Source of the DNA: Metapseudomonas otitidis
GTDB taxonomy: Bacteria; Pseudomonadota; Gammaproteobacteria; Pseudomonadales; Pseudomonadaceae
DNA length: 64,000 bases
Direction: 5' to 3'
Assembly (NCBI RefSeq): GCF_900111835.1
Contig: NZ_FOJP01000011.1
Span: 201,212-265,211, forward strand
In this document: in pieces, positions 35,245-43,950 of the stretch
Position numbering within the stretch: position 1 is the stretch's first letter
How the letters are laid out: each line of letters opens with the position of its first letter
Program-made: the position numbers and the translations under genes
Notes under the pieces: model-generated
Databases searched by the model: none
Told to the model about the DNA's origin: nothing
The model's input: only the letters and a program-made list of their open reading frames with translations

Positions 35245-36695
35245 AGGCGGTACTCCTTGTAGATCGCGTCACGGGCGAGGGTGGCCCGCTGCAGCTCGTC
35301 GCTGCTCATTTCCTTTTCCAGGCGCTTCAGCAGGCCGTTGGCGCGGAACTCGCCCAGGCCCTTGGCGGCCTCGGCGTAGGCGTGGGCCTTGACCTTGTCG
35401 TGGCAGATAGCGCGGCCGAAGTTGTAGAGGCTGGCGATGCGGTAGTAGGCCGAGGGCGAGCCGTTGAGCGCCTGCTGGTGGAAGATCGCCAGGGCCTTGT
35501 CCAGGTCCGGCTCGTCGAGGCCGCCTCGGCTGTAGAGGTCCCCGAGCAGCAGCTGGGCTTCGGGGTAGTTGGCGTCGAGCAGTTCCTGGATCAGTCCATG
35601 GGCCTTCTCCGGGTCGAGGGTCAGCCAGTTGGTGACCATCAGCACCGAGGCCTTGAGGGCCTTGGCCCGCAGCGGGTCGGTGCGGGCAATGCGCTCGATC
35701 AGGGCGAAGGCTTCGTCGGCGGTGAAGTCCTGGGGGGAGGAGGTCATGTTGTTGACCTTGCTCACCATGGCCGGCACCCACTTGCGCTCGATGGCGTTGT
35801 CCAGCCAGGCGCGGACTTCGGCATTGGTCTGCGCCAGCAGTTTGGCCTGGGCTTCCGCGCGAGCCTTGTCGGCGGCGCTGGCCTCGGTCTTGGCGTCGCC
35901 TTCCAGGCCTGCGTCGGCCTCCCGCAGGGCACGGTTCTCGATGGCGATGAGGCCACTCTGGGTGGAGTAGATGCTGTCCAGCAGGGTGCCGATGCGGTGC
36001 ACCGCCTCCACGGGCAGGCGCTCCTTGTGCTCGAACAGGGTCTTGGCGAAGGCGGGGAAGGCGGTGTCCTGCGCGTCGCCGAGGAAGTCGTAGTAGCGCA
36101 GCACGGCGCGGGTGTCGACGAACACCGCAGCACGGTACTCGCGCTCGGCGTCGTCGCGGCGGCCCTGGCGTTCGGCGAGCACGGCCTTGTACAGCTGGGG
36201 CCGGCAGAACTCCAGGCAGGACGACTCGTAGAGGCCGATCAGCTTGGCCACGCGGGGCGCCTGGAAGTACTCGGGGAAGACCAGGAAGATCTCCAGGGCG
36301 GCATCCAGGGTGCGCGGGTCGCGGGCATGGGGGAATCGGTCCAGCGCCTCGCGCACGTAGCCGGCATTGGCCTTGCGCATGCGCGGGTTGCGCTCCAGCA
36401 GGCGGCTCAGCGAAGACAGCGCGAGCACCTCGCCACGGCCCTCGGCGAAGGCCTCCTTGTACAGCGCGAGGGCTTCTTCGCCGTTGGCGGCATCACCGGC
36501 GGCGAGGCGGTCCCCCAGCAGCAGCTTGGACGCCAGGTCGCCGCGCTCGGCGAGGCTGCGCAGGTCGGCGATGACGTCGGCGTTCGGGTCCTTGTAGAGG
36601 GCGTAGCGGATCTGTTCGAGGCTCTGGACGGCGCCGGCCGGACCGGCGCAGCCCAGCAGCATCGCTGCGACCAGGACTGTGGATTTCCCCTTCAT
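35241..36695 (-). CDS. algK: Alginate export lipoprotein AlgK
   Basis: This 484-residue protein has a lipoprotein signal (MLLGC, lipidated C16) and a long series of Sel1/TPR-like helical repeats, for example PEAQLLLGDLYSRGGLDEPDLDKAL and SAYYRIASLYNFGR. AlgK is an outer-membrane-anchored scaffold that helps place the AlgE channel and contacts AlgX. The length fits AlgK (about 475). The gene lies between alg44 and algE, as in the classical operon. Confidence 0.9.
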   Translation of the reverse strand: MKGKSTVLVAAMLLGCAGPAGAVQSLEQIRYALYKDPNADVIADLRSLAERGDLASKLLLGDRLAAGDAANGEEALALYKEAFAEGRGEVLALSSLSRLLERNPRMRKANAGYVREALDRFPHARDPRTLDAALEIFLVFPEYFQAPRVAKLIGLYESSCLEFCRPQLYKAVLAERQGRRDDAEREYRAAVFVDTRAVLRYYDFLGDAQDTAFPAFAKTLFEHKERLPVEAVHRIGTLLDSIYSTQSGLIAIENRALREADAGLEGDAKTEASAADKARAEAQAKLLAQTNAEVRAWLDNAIERKWVPAMVSKVNNMTSSPQDFTADEAFALIERIARTDPLRAKALKASVLMVTNWLTLDPEKAHGLIQELLDANYPEAQLLLGDLYSRGGLDEPDLDKALAIFHQQALNGSPSAYYRIASLYNFGRAICHDKVKAHAYAEAAKGLGEFRANGLLKRLEKEMSSDELQRATLARDAIYKEYRL

Positions 36696-36704
36696 CGTCT
36701 GGCC

Positions 36705-37853
36705 TCAGCGGGTGGCGCCGAGCAGCGGTAGGCCGAGGTAGAAGTCCACCGCCACCGGTTGCTGGTAGGCCTCGCGGGGCAGGGGCTGCTCGGGCTTGAG
36801 GGTCAGCACCACGCTCTGGGTCTGGGCGTCGACGCTGGAGGCGACGATCTCCCCGGCGATCACCTGGTCGCTGCCGTACACGCTCATGTCCACTGCGCGC
36901 ACGCGGTTCATATCGGGCAGCTTGGCGAAGGGCACGCTGGCGCGCACCACGAGGTCCTCGTCCTTCGGCAGCAGGTGCACCAGGGGGGCCTGCTTGTAGT
37001 TGAAGCCGTCCAGGCGGCGGCTGGGGAAGTACAGGTCGCAGTCGCAGGGGCTGTTGATCAGGGTCTCCACGGTGGCGCGGTTGAGCAGGGCCTGGACATC
37101 GCCGGGGGCGAGGTTGGAGAGGGCGGCCATGTCCGCCGGGCTGGTGAAGCTGGTGGCCAGCTGGGTGGAGATGCTGGCCAGCGGCTCGCCGGTGGTGACC
37201 GAACGCTGGCCGGGCTTGAGCAGGTACTTGACGTAGCCGTTCTCCGGCATGGTGAGCACGTAGGCGTCGGCACTCACCGTGGCCTGTGCGGCGGGGATGC
37301 GGAAGAACAGCAGGTAGGCCTTGTAGCTGACGATGCCCAGGGCAGCGAGGCCGATGAGGCTGAAGGCGAGGGTGCCGGCGGCGGCCTTGAGGCGGTCCAG
37401 CGGAGTGCGGGCGAGGGCGTGTTTCTGCTTGCGCTCCTTGATGTAGTTCTCGCGCTGCATGACGTTGAACAGCCCGTTGATGTCGGCGATCTCGCCGGAC
37501 ATGTAGGACGAGATGATGTAGCGCAGGATGTCGCGCTTCTGCGCGTCCAGCTCGACGAACTGCGCGCCGACCTCGTTGCCGCGCTGGGAGACGATCTTCA
37601 GCTTGGCGTCGATGTTCAGGTCCAGCTTGGCCAGGCGCAGCTTGATGGAGGCGTTCATCAGGGTGCCGAGCTTGAGCGGCTGGGCATGGATGAGGCCGAT
37701 GCCGCCGAGGGAGATGTCCTGGATGTCGCATTCCAGGCCGGTGAGGCCGCCGCCGCTGAGGATGACCTTGGCGGGAATGCGGGTGCGCACGTGCTGGCGC
37801 TCGTCGATGGCTTCGTGGATGACGTTTTCGGGTACGAGGGTCGTGCTGCTCAT
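36705..37853 (-). CDS. alg44: c-di-GMP receptor and co-polymerase Alg44
   Basis: This 382-residue protein has an N-terminal PilZ domain with both c-di-GMP motifs: RQHVR (R19, R23) and DISLGG (D46-S48-G51). One membrane helix (about residues 180-205, AFSLIGLAALGIVSYKAYL) follows, then a periplasmic HlyD/MFP-like part. Alg44 binds dimeric c-di-GMP and activates the Alg8 polymerase, so polymer synthesis here should depend on c-di-GMP. It is 15 bases downstream of alg8 and 9 bases upstream of algK. Confidence 0.93.
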   Translation of the reverse strand: MSSTTLVPENVIHEAIDERQHVRTRIPAKVILSGGGLTGLECDIQDISLGGIGLIHAQPLKLGTLMNASIKLRLAKLDLNIDAKLKIVSQRGNEVGAQFVELDAQKRDILRYIISSYMSGEIADINGLFNVMQRENYIKERKQKHALARTPLDRLKAAAGTLAFSLIGLAALGIVSYKAYLLFFRIPAAQATVSADAYVLTMPENGYVKYLLKPGQRSVTTGEPLASISTQLATSFTSPADMAALSNLAPGDVQALLNRATVETLINSPCDCDLYFPSRRLDGFNYKQAPLVHLLPKDEDLVVRASVPFAKLPDMNRVRAVDMSVYGSDQVIAGEIVASSVDAQTQSVVLTLKPEQPLPREAYQQPVAVDFYLGLPLLGATR

Positions 37854-37868
37854 GGCTGTCGCGCCTGC

Positions 37869-39383
37869 TTAGATTTGAGTGAGTTCGAGGAGCACCGAAA
37901 CGACGCCCAGGAAGATCGCGATGGAGGAAAACATCATGGCCTTGGAGGACCAGCGGTTGAGCCGGACGTCGAAGCTGACGCCGCGGTTGCTCAGGGTGGT
38001 CTTCTGGCGGGTCCAGCTCTGCTGGTCCATGTGGAAGAGGGCGTACACCTTCATGATCGAACCCACGATCTGGTTGTAATAGAGAACGAACGGATACAGG
38101 GCATCCACCGGGTGGCCGCTGAAGTGGAACAGCAGCGTCACCAGCGTCCGCGACAGCAGCACCCAGAACAGGTACACCAGCAGGTACTGCACGCCGAACA
38201 GCAGGGCGGCGGCCACCGAGGCGGTGAGGCCCATCAGGCAGGTCCACATGGACAGGCGCTGGTCGTAGAGCACGTACAGGGTGAAGGCCCCCAGGCGATC
38301 CCGGCCCAGCAGGCTGGTGGCGCGGAAGTTCTGCCGCAGTGAGTTGCCGTACCAGCGGAACATCAGCTGGCGCGTCGCACGGAAGAAGTTGCTGTCCGGC
38401 GGATGCTCCACGGTCAGGGTGTGGCTGTCGGGGACGTAGAAGGTGTCCCAGCCGGCGCGCATCAGGCTGAACCAGGAGGACTTGTCGTCGCCGGTGAGGA
38501 ACTGGAAGCGCCCCAGGCGCCAGTGTTCGAGGAAGTCCGCCTCGACGTCGCGGATGAACTCCGGGTCGGTCATCACGCTGGCGCGGAAGAACGACAGCCG
38601 GCCGGTGAGGGTCAGCACGCGGCGGTAGAGGGCCATGGAGCACATGTTGATGTGCCGCTGGACGAAGCGCATGGTGTGCCACTCCTTGACCAGCTTGCCG
38701 CCCTCCACCTCGCAGTATTCGTTGGTGGTCAGGCCGCCGACGCTGGGCAGCAGGGCGAACATCTTCACCGCCCGCTCGACGCAGCCGGGCAGCATGATGG
38801 TGTCGCCGTCCACCACGCCCACCACCGAGTTCTGCAGCGGCATCTGCCGCGACAGCGCACGGAAGGCGTGGGCCAGGCCATCGCGCTTACCGGTGCCGCG
38901 GGCACGCACGATGATCAGCCTGATGTCGCTGCGCTCGCGCACCTCGTCCCGCATGATCGCCTTGATGAAGTTCTCGTCACCCTTCTCGACGATGGAGGCG
39001 ATCACCGTGCAGGGCACGCCCAGGCGCTGCACCTCCTGGAACACCGAGCGATAGACCTTGAAGGTGGTGGTGGTGGGAATGCGGAAGCTGGTCACCACCA
39101 TGAACAGGTGGTCCGGCAGCGCCTCGTCACCCATCGCCTCGACCTGCTTGCGCATGCGCGGGAACTTCCAGTGCAGGAAGTACATCCCCCTCAGGAAGTG
39201 GATGGCCGCGTTGCTGTAACGCCAGATGCCGATGGCCCCGATGATGAAGATGAACTTGTGGTGGGCCGGGTCCAGGTACTCCGGGGCCACCATCTCCGAG
39301 GCCAGGGCGACCAGCGCGAACAGGCACGTCCAACCGATCAGCTTGCGCAGGCGTCCGCAGGACGCGGCGTCTGAAGCGTGCAT
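37869..39383 (-). CDS. alg8: Mannuronan synthase Alg8
   Basis: This 504-residue inner-membrane family 2 glycosyltransferase polymerises GDP-mannuronate. Two N-terminal membrane helices precede the catalytic domain with GTGKRDGLA, the VDGDT motif, FLTGDDKSSW and LMFRWYGN (the QxxRW-type substrate motif, here QLMFRW). C-terminal membrane helices follow and include FSGHPVDALYPFVLYYNQIVGS. Landmarks such as RFVQRHINMCSMAL and EHPPDSNF match Alg8. It is slightly longer than the classical protein (about 494). It follows algA by 98 bases, not algD as usual. Confidence 0.93.
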   Translation of the reverse strand: MHASDAASCGRLRKLIGWTCLFALVALASEMVAPEYLDPAHHKFIFIIGAIGIWRYSNAAIHFLRGMYFLHWKFPRMRKQVEAMGDEALPDHLFMVVTSFRIPTTTTFKVYRSVFQEVQRLGVPCTVIASIVEKGDENFIKAIMRDEVRERSDIRLIIVRARGTGKRDGLAHAFRALSRQMPLQNSVVGVVDGDTIMLPGCVERAVKMFALLPSVGGLTTNEYCEVEGGKLVKEWHTMRFVQRHINMCSMALYRRVLTLTGRLSFFRASVMTDPEFIRDVEADFLEHWRLGRFQFLTGDDKSSWFSLMRAGWDTFYVPDSHTLTVEHPPDSNFFRATRQLMFRWYGNSLRQNFRATSLLGRDRLGAFTLYVLYDQRLSMWTCLMGLTASVAAALLFGVQYLLVYLFWVLLSRTLVTLLFHFSGHPVDALYPFVLYYNQIVGSIMKVYALFHMDQQSWTRQKTTLSNRGVSFDVRLNRWSSKAMMFSSIAIFLGVVSVLLELTQI

Positions 39384-39456
39384 CCAGTACTACTCCATTC
39401 GTTCGATACGACTTCCATTGGCACGCGCGCCGCTTGGCATCCGTGCCTCCCCGCAA

Positions 39457-39475
39457 CGGGGCCGCGAGGGCCCCG
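39457..39475 (-). other. Stem-loop between algA and alg8
   Basis: CGGGGCC and GGCCCCG form a 7-base stem with a 5-base loop, starting 6 bases after the algA stop codon. No T tract follows on the minus strand, so read-through to alg8 is likely. Confidence 0.45.
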
Positions 39476-39481
39476 CTGCGC

Positions 39482-40909
39482 TCAGTCCATCAGTTCCGGT
39501 GTGCGCCCGTAGACGTCATCCAGCCGCTTGATGTCGTCCTCGCCCAGGTAGCTGCCGGACTGCACCTCGATCAGCTCCAGGGGGATCTTCCCGGGGTTGG
39601 TCAGGCGGTGAACCGAGGCCACCGGGATGTAGGTCGACTGGTTCTCGCTGAGCACGAACTGCCTGTCGTCACAGGTGACGAAGGCTGTGCCGGACACCAC
39701 GATCCAGTGCTCCGCGCGGTGGTGGTGCATCTGCAGCGAGAGGCTGGCGCCCGGTTTCACGGTGATGCGCTTGACCTGGAAGCGCGTGCCCTCGTCGATG
39801 CTGTCGTAGGCGCCCCAGGGACGGTGCACCCGGCTGTGGCTCTCGGCCTCGGGGCGGGATTGCTCCGCCAGGTGCCCGACCAGTTGCTTGATCTCCTGCA
39901 CGCGGTCCTTGTGGGCGACCATCACGGCGTCCTTGGTCTCCACCACCACCACGTCGTCCAGGCCGACCAGGGTGACCAGCTTGTGCTCGCTGTGGACCAG
40001 GCTGTTGCGGCTGTTCTGCAGCACGACGTTGCCGCGCGTGACGTTGCCGGCGGCGTCCTTGCGCTGGATCTCCCAGAGCGATGACCAGGAGCCGACGTCG
40101 CTCCAGCCGGCGTCCAGGGGCACCACGCAGGCGTGCCGGGTGTGCTCCATCACGGCGTAGTCGATGGAGTCGTCGGGGCAGTGCTCGAAGCTCGCCGGGT
40201 CGATGCGGAGGAAGCCGAGGTCCTGCTCGCTGCGGGCCAGGGCTGCCTGGCAGGTCTCGTAGATGCCAGGCTCGTGCTGCTTGAGCTCCTCCAGGTAGCG
40301 GCTGGCGCGGAACAGGAACATGCCGCTGTTCCAGAAGTGATTGCCCGCCTCGACGAAGCGCCGGGCCGTGGCCAGGTCGGGCTTCTCGACGAAGCGCTCC
40401 ACCGGCAGCACGCCCTCGGGCAAGCCATTGCCGTGGGAGGCGGTGCGGATGTAGCCGTACCCCGTCTCCGGGCTGGTGGCCGGCACGCCGAAGAGCACCA
40501 GGGCGCCTTGCTCCGCCGCCAGTCGGGCGCGTGCCAGGGCACTGTGGAAGGTCTGGACGTCGTCGATGACGTGGTCGGCCGGCAGCACCAGCAGTAGTTC
40601 GTCACGCCCGGCTTCGAGCAGCGTCAGGGCGGCGATGGCCACGGCCGGCGCGGTGTTGCGGCCGAAGGGTTCCAGCAGGATGGACTGGGCCTTCCTGCGG
40701 ATGCCGGCCAACTGGTCGGTGACGATGAAGCGGTGGGCTTCGTTGCAGACCACCATCGGCGGCTCGAGCCCTTCGAGGGCCAGGCGCTCCACGGTCTGCT
40801 GGAACAGGGTGTTCTCGCCGACCAGGGCAAGAAACTGTTTCGGATACTGCTTGCGCGATAGCGGCCAGAGGCGCGAGCCACTGCCGCCGGACAAGATGAG
40901 CGGAATCAT
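39482..40909 (-). CDS. algA: Mannose-1-P guanylyltransferase / mannose-6-P isomerase
   Basis: This 475-residue bifunctional enzyme has the nucleotidyltransferase loop SGGSGSRLWPLSRKQYPKQF (residues 7-26), the FVEKPD motif and LPADHVIDD in the N-terminal GDP-mannose pyrophosphorylase half. A C-terminal cupin holds the isomerase metal site (MHHHRAEHWIVVSG). It makes GDP-mannose from fructose-6-phosphate together with AlgC. In classical alginate operons algA is last; here it is second, between algD and alg8, with 152- and 98-base gaps. PslB and WbpW are close homologues, but the alginate context makes algA the best call. Confidence 0.9.
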   Translation of the reverse strand: MIPLILSGGSGSRLWPLSRKQYPKQFLALVGENTLFQQTVERLALEGLEPPMVVCNEAHRFIVTDQLAGIRRKAQSILLEPFGRNTAPAVAIAALTLLEAGRDELLLVLPADHVIDDVQTFHSALARARLAAEQGALVLFGVPATSPETGYGYIRTASHGNGLPEGVLPVERFVEKPDLATARRFVEAGNHFWNSGMFLFRASRYLEELKQHEPGIYETCQAALARSEQDLGFLRIDPASFEHCPDDSIDYAVMEHTRHACVVPLDAGWSDVGSWSSLWEIQRKDAAGNVTRGNVVLQNSRNSLVHSEHKLVTLVGLDDVVVVETKDAVMVAHKDRVQEIKQLVGHLAEQSRPEAESHSRVHRPWGAYDSIDEGTRFQVKRITVKPGASLSLQMHHHRAEHWIVVSGTAFVTCDDRQFVLSENQSTYIPVASVHRLTNPGKIPLELIEVQSGSYLGEDDIKRLDDVYGRTPELMD

Positions 40910-41027
40910 GCCGTCTCTCCCGGGCGTTCAAGAGTCAGTTCACAAGGGCGTTCAACGTCGTGTTGCCTGGCGACGGCGTGCTTCTCGGTGGGGCCGGTGG
41001 TGGCCCCGTGGCAGCCTGTCGCGTCAC

Positions 41028-41056
41028 GCCGCAGCGGTGGTACGCACCGCTGCGGC
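41028..41056 (-). other. 12-base perfect stem-loop after algD
   Basis: Arms GCCGCAGCGGTG and CACCGCTGCGGC with a 5-base loop lie 6 bases after the algD stop codon. No T tract follows on the minus strand. It may act as a partial terminator or protect the algD message, setting the ratio of algD to the downstream genes. Confidence 0.6.
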
Positions 41057-41061
41057 AGGGG

Positions 41062-42372
41062 TCACCAGCAGATGCCTTCCTTGCCCTGGCCGCTGGGGGT
41101 CTGCATGAAACCCACCAGGTCCAGGACCTGCTTGTCGGGTGCAACGGATGCCAGGACTTCACCGAACTGGCGGTCGTTGTTGCCGAGGATGATGACGTCG
41201 GAGTCGTCCAGCACTTCGTTCAGGTCCTTGCGCAGCAGGGCCGACACGTGGGGGATCTTCGACTCGATGTAGTCCTTGTTGGCGCCGAATACGCGGGCGT
41301 ACTCGACGTTGCGGTCGAAGATCTTCAGCTCGTAGCCCTTGCCGATGAGCATCTCGGCGAGCTCCACCAGCGGGCTCTCCCGCAGGTCGTCGCTGCCGGC
41401 CTTGAACGACAGGCCGAGCAGGCCGATCTTGCGCTTCTCGTAGGCGGTGACGAGGTCGAAGGCGCGCTCCACCTGGACCTTGTTGCTGCGCATGACCGAG
41501 GCGAGCATCGGGTGCTCGACGTCCAGGGCGCCGGCGCGGTAGGTCAGGGCGCGCACGTCCTTGGGCAGGCAGGAGCCGCCGAAGGCGAAGCCCGGGCGCA
41601 GGTAGTAACGGGACAGGTTGAGCTTGTGGTCCTGGCAGACCACGTCCATCACCTCGCGCCCATCGACGCCGCAGGCCTTGGCGATGTTGCCGATCTCGTT
41701 GGCGAAGCTCACCTTGACCGCGTGCCACACGTTGCACGTGTACTTGATCATCTCCGCCACCTCCACGGGCTTGCGGATGATGGGCGCGTCCAGCTCGCGG
41801 TAGAGCTCTTCGAGGAGGTCGCCGGACTCGCGATCCAGTTCGCCGATGACGGTCATGGCGGGGTAGTCGTAGTCCTGGATCGCCGTGCTCTCGCGGAGGA
41901 ACTCCGGGTTGGTGGCAACGCCGAAGTCGACACCGGCACGTTTGCCGGAGCAGTCCTCGATGAGGGGGATCACCACGTTCTTCACGGTGCCCGGCAGCAC
42001 GGTGCTGCGCACGACCACGGTGTGACGCGTGGACTTGCCGCGCAGCGCCTCGCCGATCTGCCGGCACACGGCTTCCAGGTAGACCAGGTCGAGGTCGCCG
42101 TTGCGCTTGCTCGGGGTTCCCACGCAGATGAACGACATGTCGGTGGCCATGATGGCTTCCCGCACATCGGTGGTCCCGCGCAACAAGCCCGCATCGACCC
42201 CCTTGCGCAACAGTTCTTCGAGACCCGGTTCGACGATGGGTGACTTTCCTGTGTTGATCAGATCGATCTTTTGTCGGGAAACATCAACTCCTACAACTTC
42301 ATGTCCCCGGGAAGATAAACAGGCCGAACAGACTGCGCCTACATAACCGAGACCAAAAATGCTGATCTGCAT
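41062..42372 (-). CDS. algD: GDP-mannose 6-dehydrogenase
   Basis: This 436-residue enzyme oxidises GDP-mannose to GDP-mannuronate, the committed step of alginate synthesis, with two NAD. The N-terminal Rossmann motif is FGLGYVGAVCSA; CVGTPSKRNGDLDL and the catalytic cysteine in FAFGGSCLPKDV are present, and the C-terminus EGICW matches AlgD exactly in style and length (436 residues in the classical enzyme). The start is the ATG at 42372, preceded by AGAGGGATAT; a longer upstream frame has no conserved residues. It is the first gene of the operon and lies downstream of an unusually long AT-rich leader region. Confidence 0.95.
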   Translation of the reverse strand: MQISIFGLGYVGAVCSACLSSRGHEVVGVDVSRQKIDLINTGKSPIVEPGLEELLRKGVDAGLLRGTTDVREAIMATDMSFICVGTPSKRNGDLDLVYLEAVCRQIGEALRGKSTRHTVVVRSTVLPGTVKNVVIPLIEDCSGKRAGVDFGVATNPEFLRESTAIQDYDYPAMTVIGELDRESGDLLEELYRELDAPIIRKPVEVAEMIKYTCNVWHAVKVSFANEIGNIAKACGVDGREVMDVVCQDHKLNLSRYYLRPGFAFGGSCLPKDVRALTYRAGALDVEHPMLASVMRSNKVQVERAFDLVTAYEKRKIGLLGLSFKAGSDDLRESPLVELAEMLIGKGYELKIFDRNVEYARVFGANKDYIESKIPHVSALLRKDLNEVLDDSDVIILGNNDRQFGEVLASVAPDKQVLDLVGFMQTPSGQGKEGICW

Positions 42373-42879
42373 ATATCCCTCTGCACAATAAAAGAATCGC
42401 CACCCCTCCATGGAGGACTGCTGTCATTTGTAGTTTTTATCTGACACTTCTGGAGGATGTTTCACTGGCTGAATTAAGCACCTTCTTCCAGACTAAGAGG
42501 AATTAATTGCAGTATTCAACACTTGGTCGAAAAAAATTTATTTCCCTTTTAAATCAATAACTTAAAAATCGCATTTTACATGGCGTCAAAAATCATACGC
42601 AAACTCGCCTAATTTTTGGCGTCAATAAAATATCTATTTTATAGCGCGACTCGCTATAAAAAACTGTGTTTCAGAGTAGGAAAATTCCAGGTGTGAGCGG
42701 TACTTTTAAATTGGCTGGATTGTTTGTTTTAGTTGTTTTGATGCGCACTTATTAAATTGGAAATTTTGTTATTCGGAGCGCGCTTTATTGTTGTTTAAGT
42801 TGTTCTCAAGTAGATGCAGAGGCGCGTGAGGGCTGTCGACTGCATGTTCTACAGGGCGTGTCCGTTGAACGGTCCTGCC
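42373..42879 (-). promoter_or_regulatory. Long AT-rich algD upstream region
   Basis: About 500 bases with no gene and far lower GC than the surroundings, ending at the divergent acyltransferase promoter. It contains a perfect inverted repeat, a repeated TGGCGTCAA motif (42581 and 42617, 36 bases apart) and CCGTTGAACGG (42862-42872). algD of other Pseudomonas also has a long control region bound by AlgR, AmrZ and AlgB. No clear AlgU promoter (GAACTT-N16-TCTGA) was found by eye. Confidence 0.6.
42637..42661. promoter_or_regulatory. Perfect 10-base inverted repeat upstream of algD
   Basis: Arms TTTTATAGCG and CGCTATAAAA separated by 5 bases (CGACT), centred about 277 bases before the algD start codon. 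The form fits a dimeric operator; the protein is unknown. Confidence 0.55.
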
Positions 42880-42903
42880 TAATTTCCATGTCGTCCGCCG
42901 CGT
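42880..42903 (+). promoter_or_regulatory. PvdS-type promoter of the acyltransferase gene
   Basis: TAATT, exactly 16 bases, then CGT. The iron-starvation sigma factor consensus is TAAAT-N16-CGT, so there is one mismatch, shared with the promoter at 45130. It lies 37 bases before the start codon at 42940. Confidence 0.7.
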
Positions 42904-42939
42904 TTCATCAGGGACAGTCAATCACTCGCGAGCCTCACC

Positions 42940-43944
42940 ATGTCCCGACAGCATCCCCTGTCGAGCCTGCCCCTGCCTGGGGGGCGGCGCCTCGACGTCG
43001 ACGAATCCCAAGACCGTCTGCACCTGTTTCTGGATGGCCAGCCCCTCCTGGAGCTGGGCGCCCAGCCCGGCGAGCAGCCGCTGCTCAAACCCCTGCAGCC
43101 TGCGCTGCCCGATGCTGATGCGCTGGGGTTGGCGAGCTACCTGTGGTTCGCCCGTGAGCCTGGGTGCCAGGCGTTGCGCTGGCAGTTGAGCGTCGCTCCG
43201 GCAGAGGCGCTGGCTGAGGGCTGGCTGGTGCCGGCGCAGGAGCCTGGCGTGTTCGTGTGCGAGCGTGGGGTGTTCTGGCAGCGGCCGGCGCCCTGGGTGC
43301 AGGCGCAGCCGGCATACCCGGAGCGGTTGGTGATGAGCGAAGGGCGGCGCCACCCACGCCGGCCGCCCAAACCGAGTGGCGAGGTGTATCGGCGTTTCGA
43401 CGCGCGGCTGGGGGCCTGGTTCTCCCTGCGCACGCTGGACATCGAGGCCGATCTGGAGCGCTTCAACCGCTGGCAGAACTCACCCCGGGTGCTGGCGTTC
43501 TGGCAGGAGGGCGGCAGTCTCGACCATCACCGTGCCTACCTGCAGCGCCTGGCCGACGATCCGCACACCCTGACCCTGGTGGGCTGCTTCGACGACGAGC
43601 CGTTCGCCTACTTCGAGGCCTACTGGGCCAAGGAGGACCGCATCGCGCCGTTCTATGCAGTGGACGACTACGACCGGGGCATCCACATGCTGGTGGGGGA
43701 GGAACACCATCGCGGGCCGCACAAGGTGGCCGCCTGGCTGGCGGGGCTGACCCACTACCTGTTCCTCGACGACCCGCGCACCCGTCGCGTGGTGGCCGAG
43801 CCCCGCGCCGACAACGCGCGGATGATCGGCCACATGCAGGGCCTGGGGTTCTACCGCGAGAAGGAGTTCGACTTCCCCCACAAGCGCGCCGCCCTCATGG
43901 CCATCAGCCGCGAGCGCTTCTTCGACCGCTGCACGCTGGCCTGA
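42940..43944 (+). CDS. Siderophore GNAT acyltransferase (IucB/PvdY-like)
   Basis: This 334-residue protein has a variable N-terminal part (1-150) and a C-terminal GNAT domain of the siderophore acetyltransferase type (Acetyltransf_8; IucB, RhbD). Visible motifs are FNRWQNSPRVLAFWQEGGSLDHHRAYLQ and FAYFEAYWAKEDRI, then GIHMLVGEEHHRGPHKVAAWL, TRRVVAEPRADNARMI and the late FDFPHKRAALM. Such enzymes acylate N-hydroxy-ornithine or -lysine for hydroxamate siderophores. A PvdS-type promoter sits directly upstream and pvdS is the next gene, so a pyoverdine role is well supported. In other fluorescent pseudomonads a similar gene lies next to pvdS. Confidence 0.82.
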   Translation: MSRQHPLSSLPLPGGRRLDVDESQDRLHLFLDGQPLLELGAQPGEQPLLKPLQPALPDADALGLASYLWFAREPGCQALRWQLSVAPAEALAEGWLVPAQEPGVFVCERGVFWQRPAPWVQAQPAYPERLVMSEGRRHPRRPPKPSGEVYRRFDARLGAWFSLRTLDIEADLERFNRWQNSPRVLAFWQEGGSLDHHRAYLQRLADDPHTLTLVGCFDDEPFAYFEAYWAKEDRIAPFYAVDDYDRGIHMLVGEEHHRGPHKVAAWLAGLTHYLFLDDPRTRRVVAEPRADNARMIGHMQGLGFYREKEFDFPHKRAALMAISRERFFDRCTLA

Positions 43945-43950
43945 GCCGCA

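Noticed and set aside
42412..42879. AlgU (sigma-22) promoter for algD
   Set aside because: Partial matches such as GAATTT near 42682 lack a -10 element at the right distance, so none is annotated.
42858..43118. Short plus-strand frame overlapping the acyltransferase start
   Set aside because: It overlaps a well-supported gene in another frame and starts before its promoter -10 element; no domain is visible.
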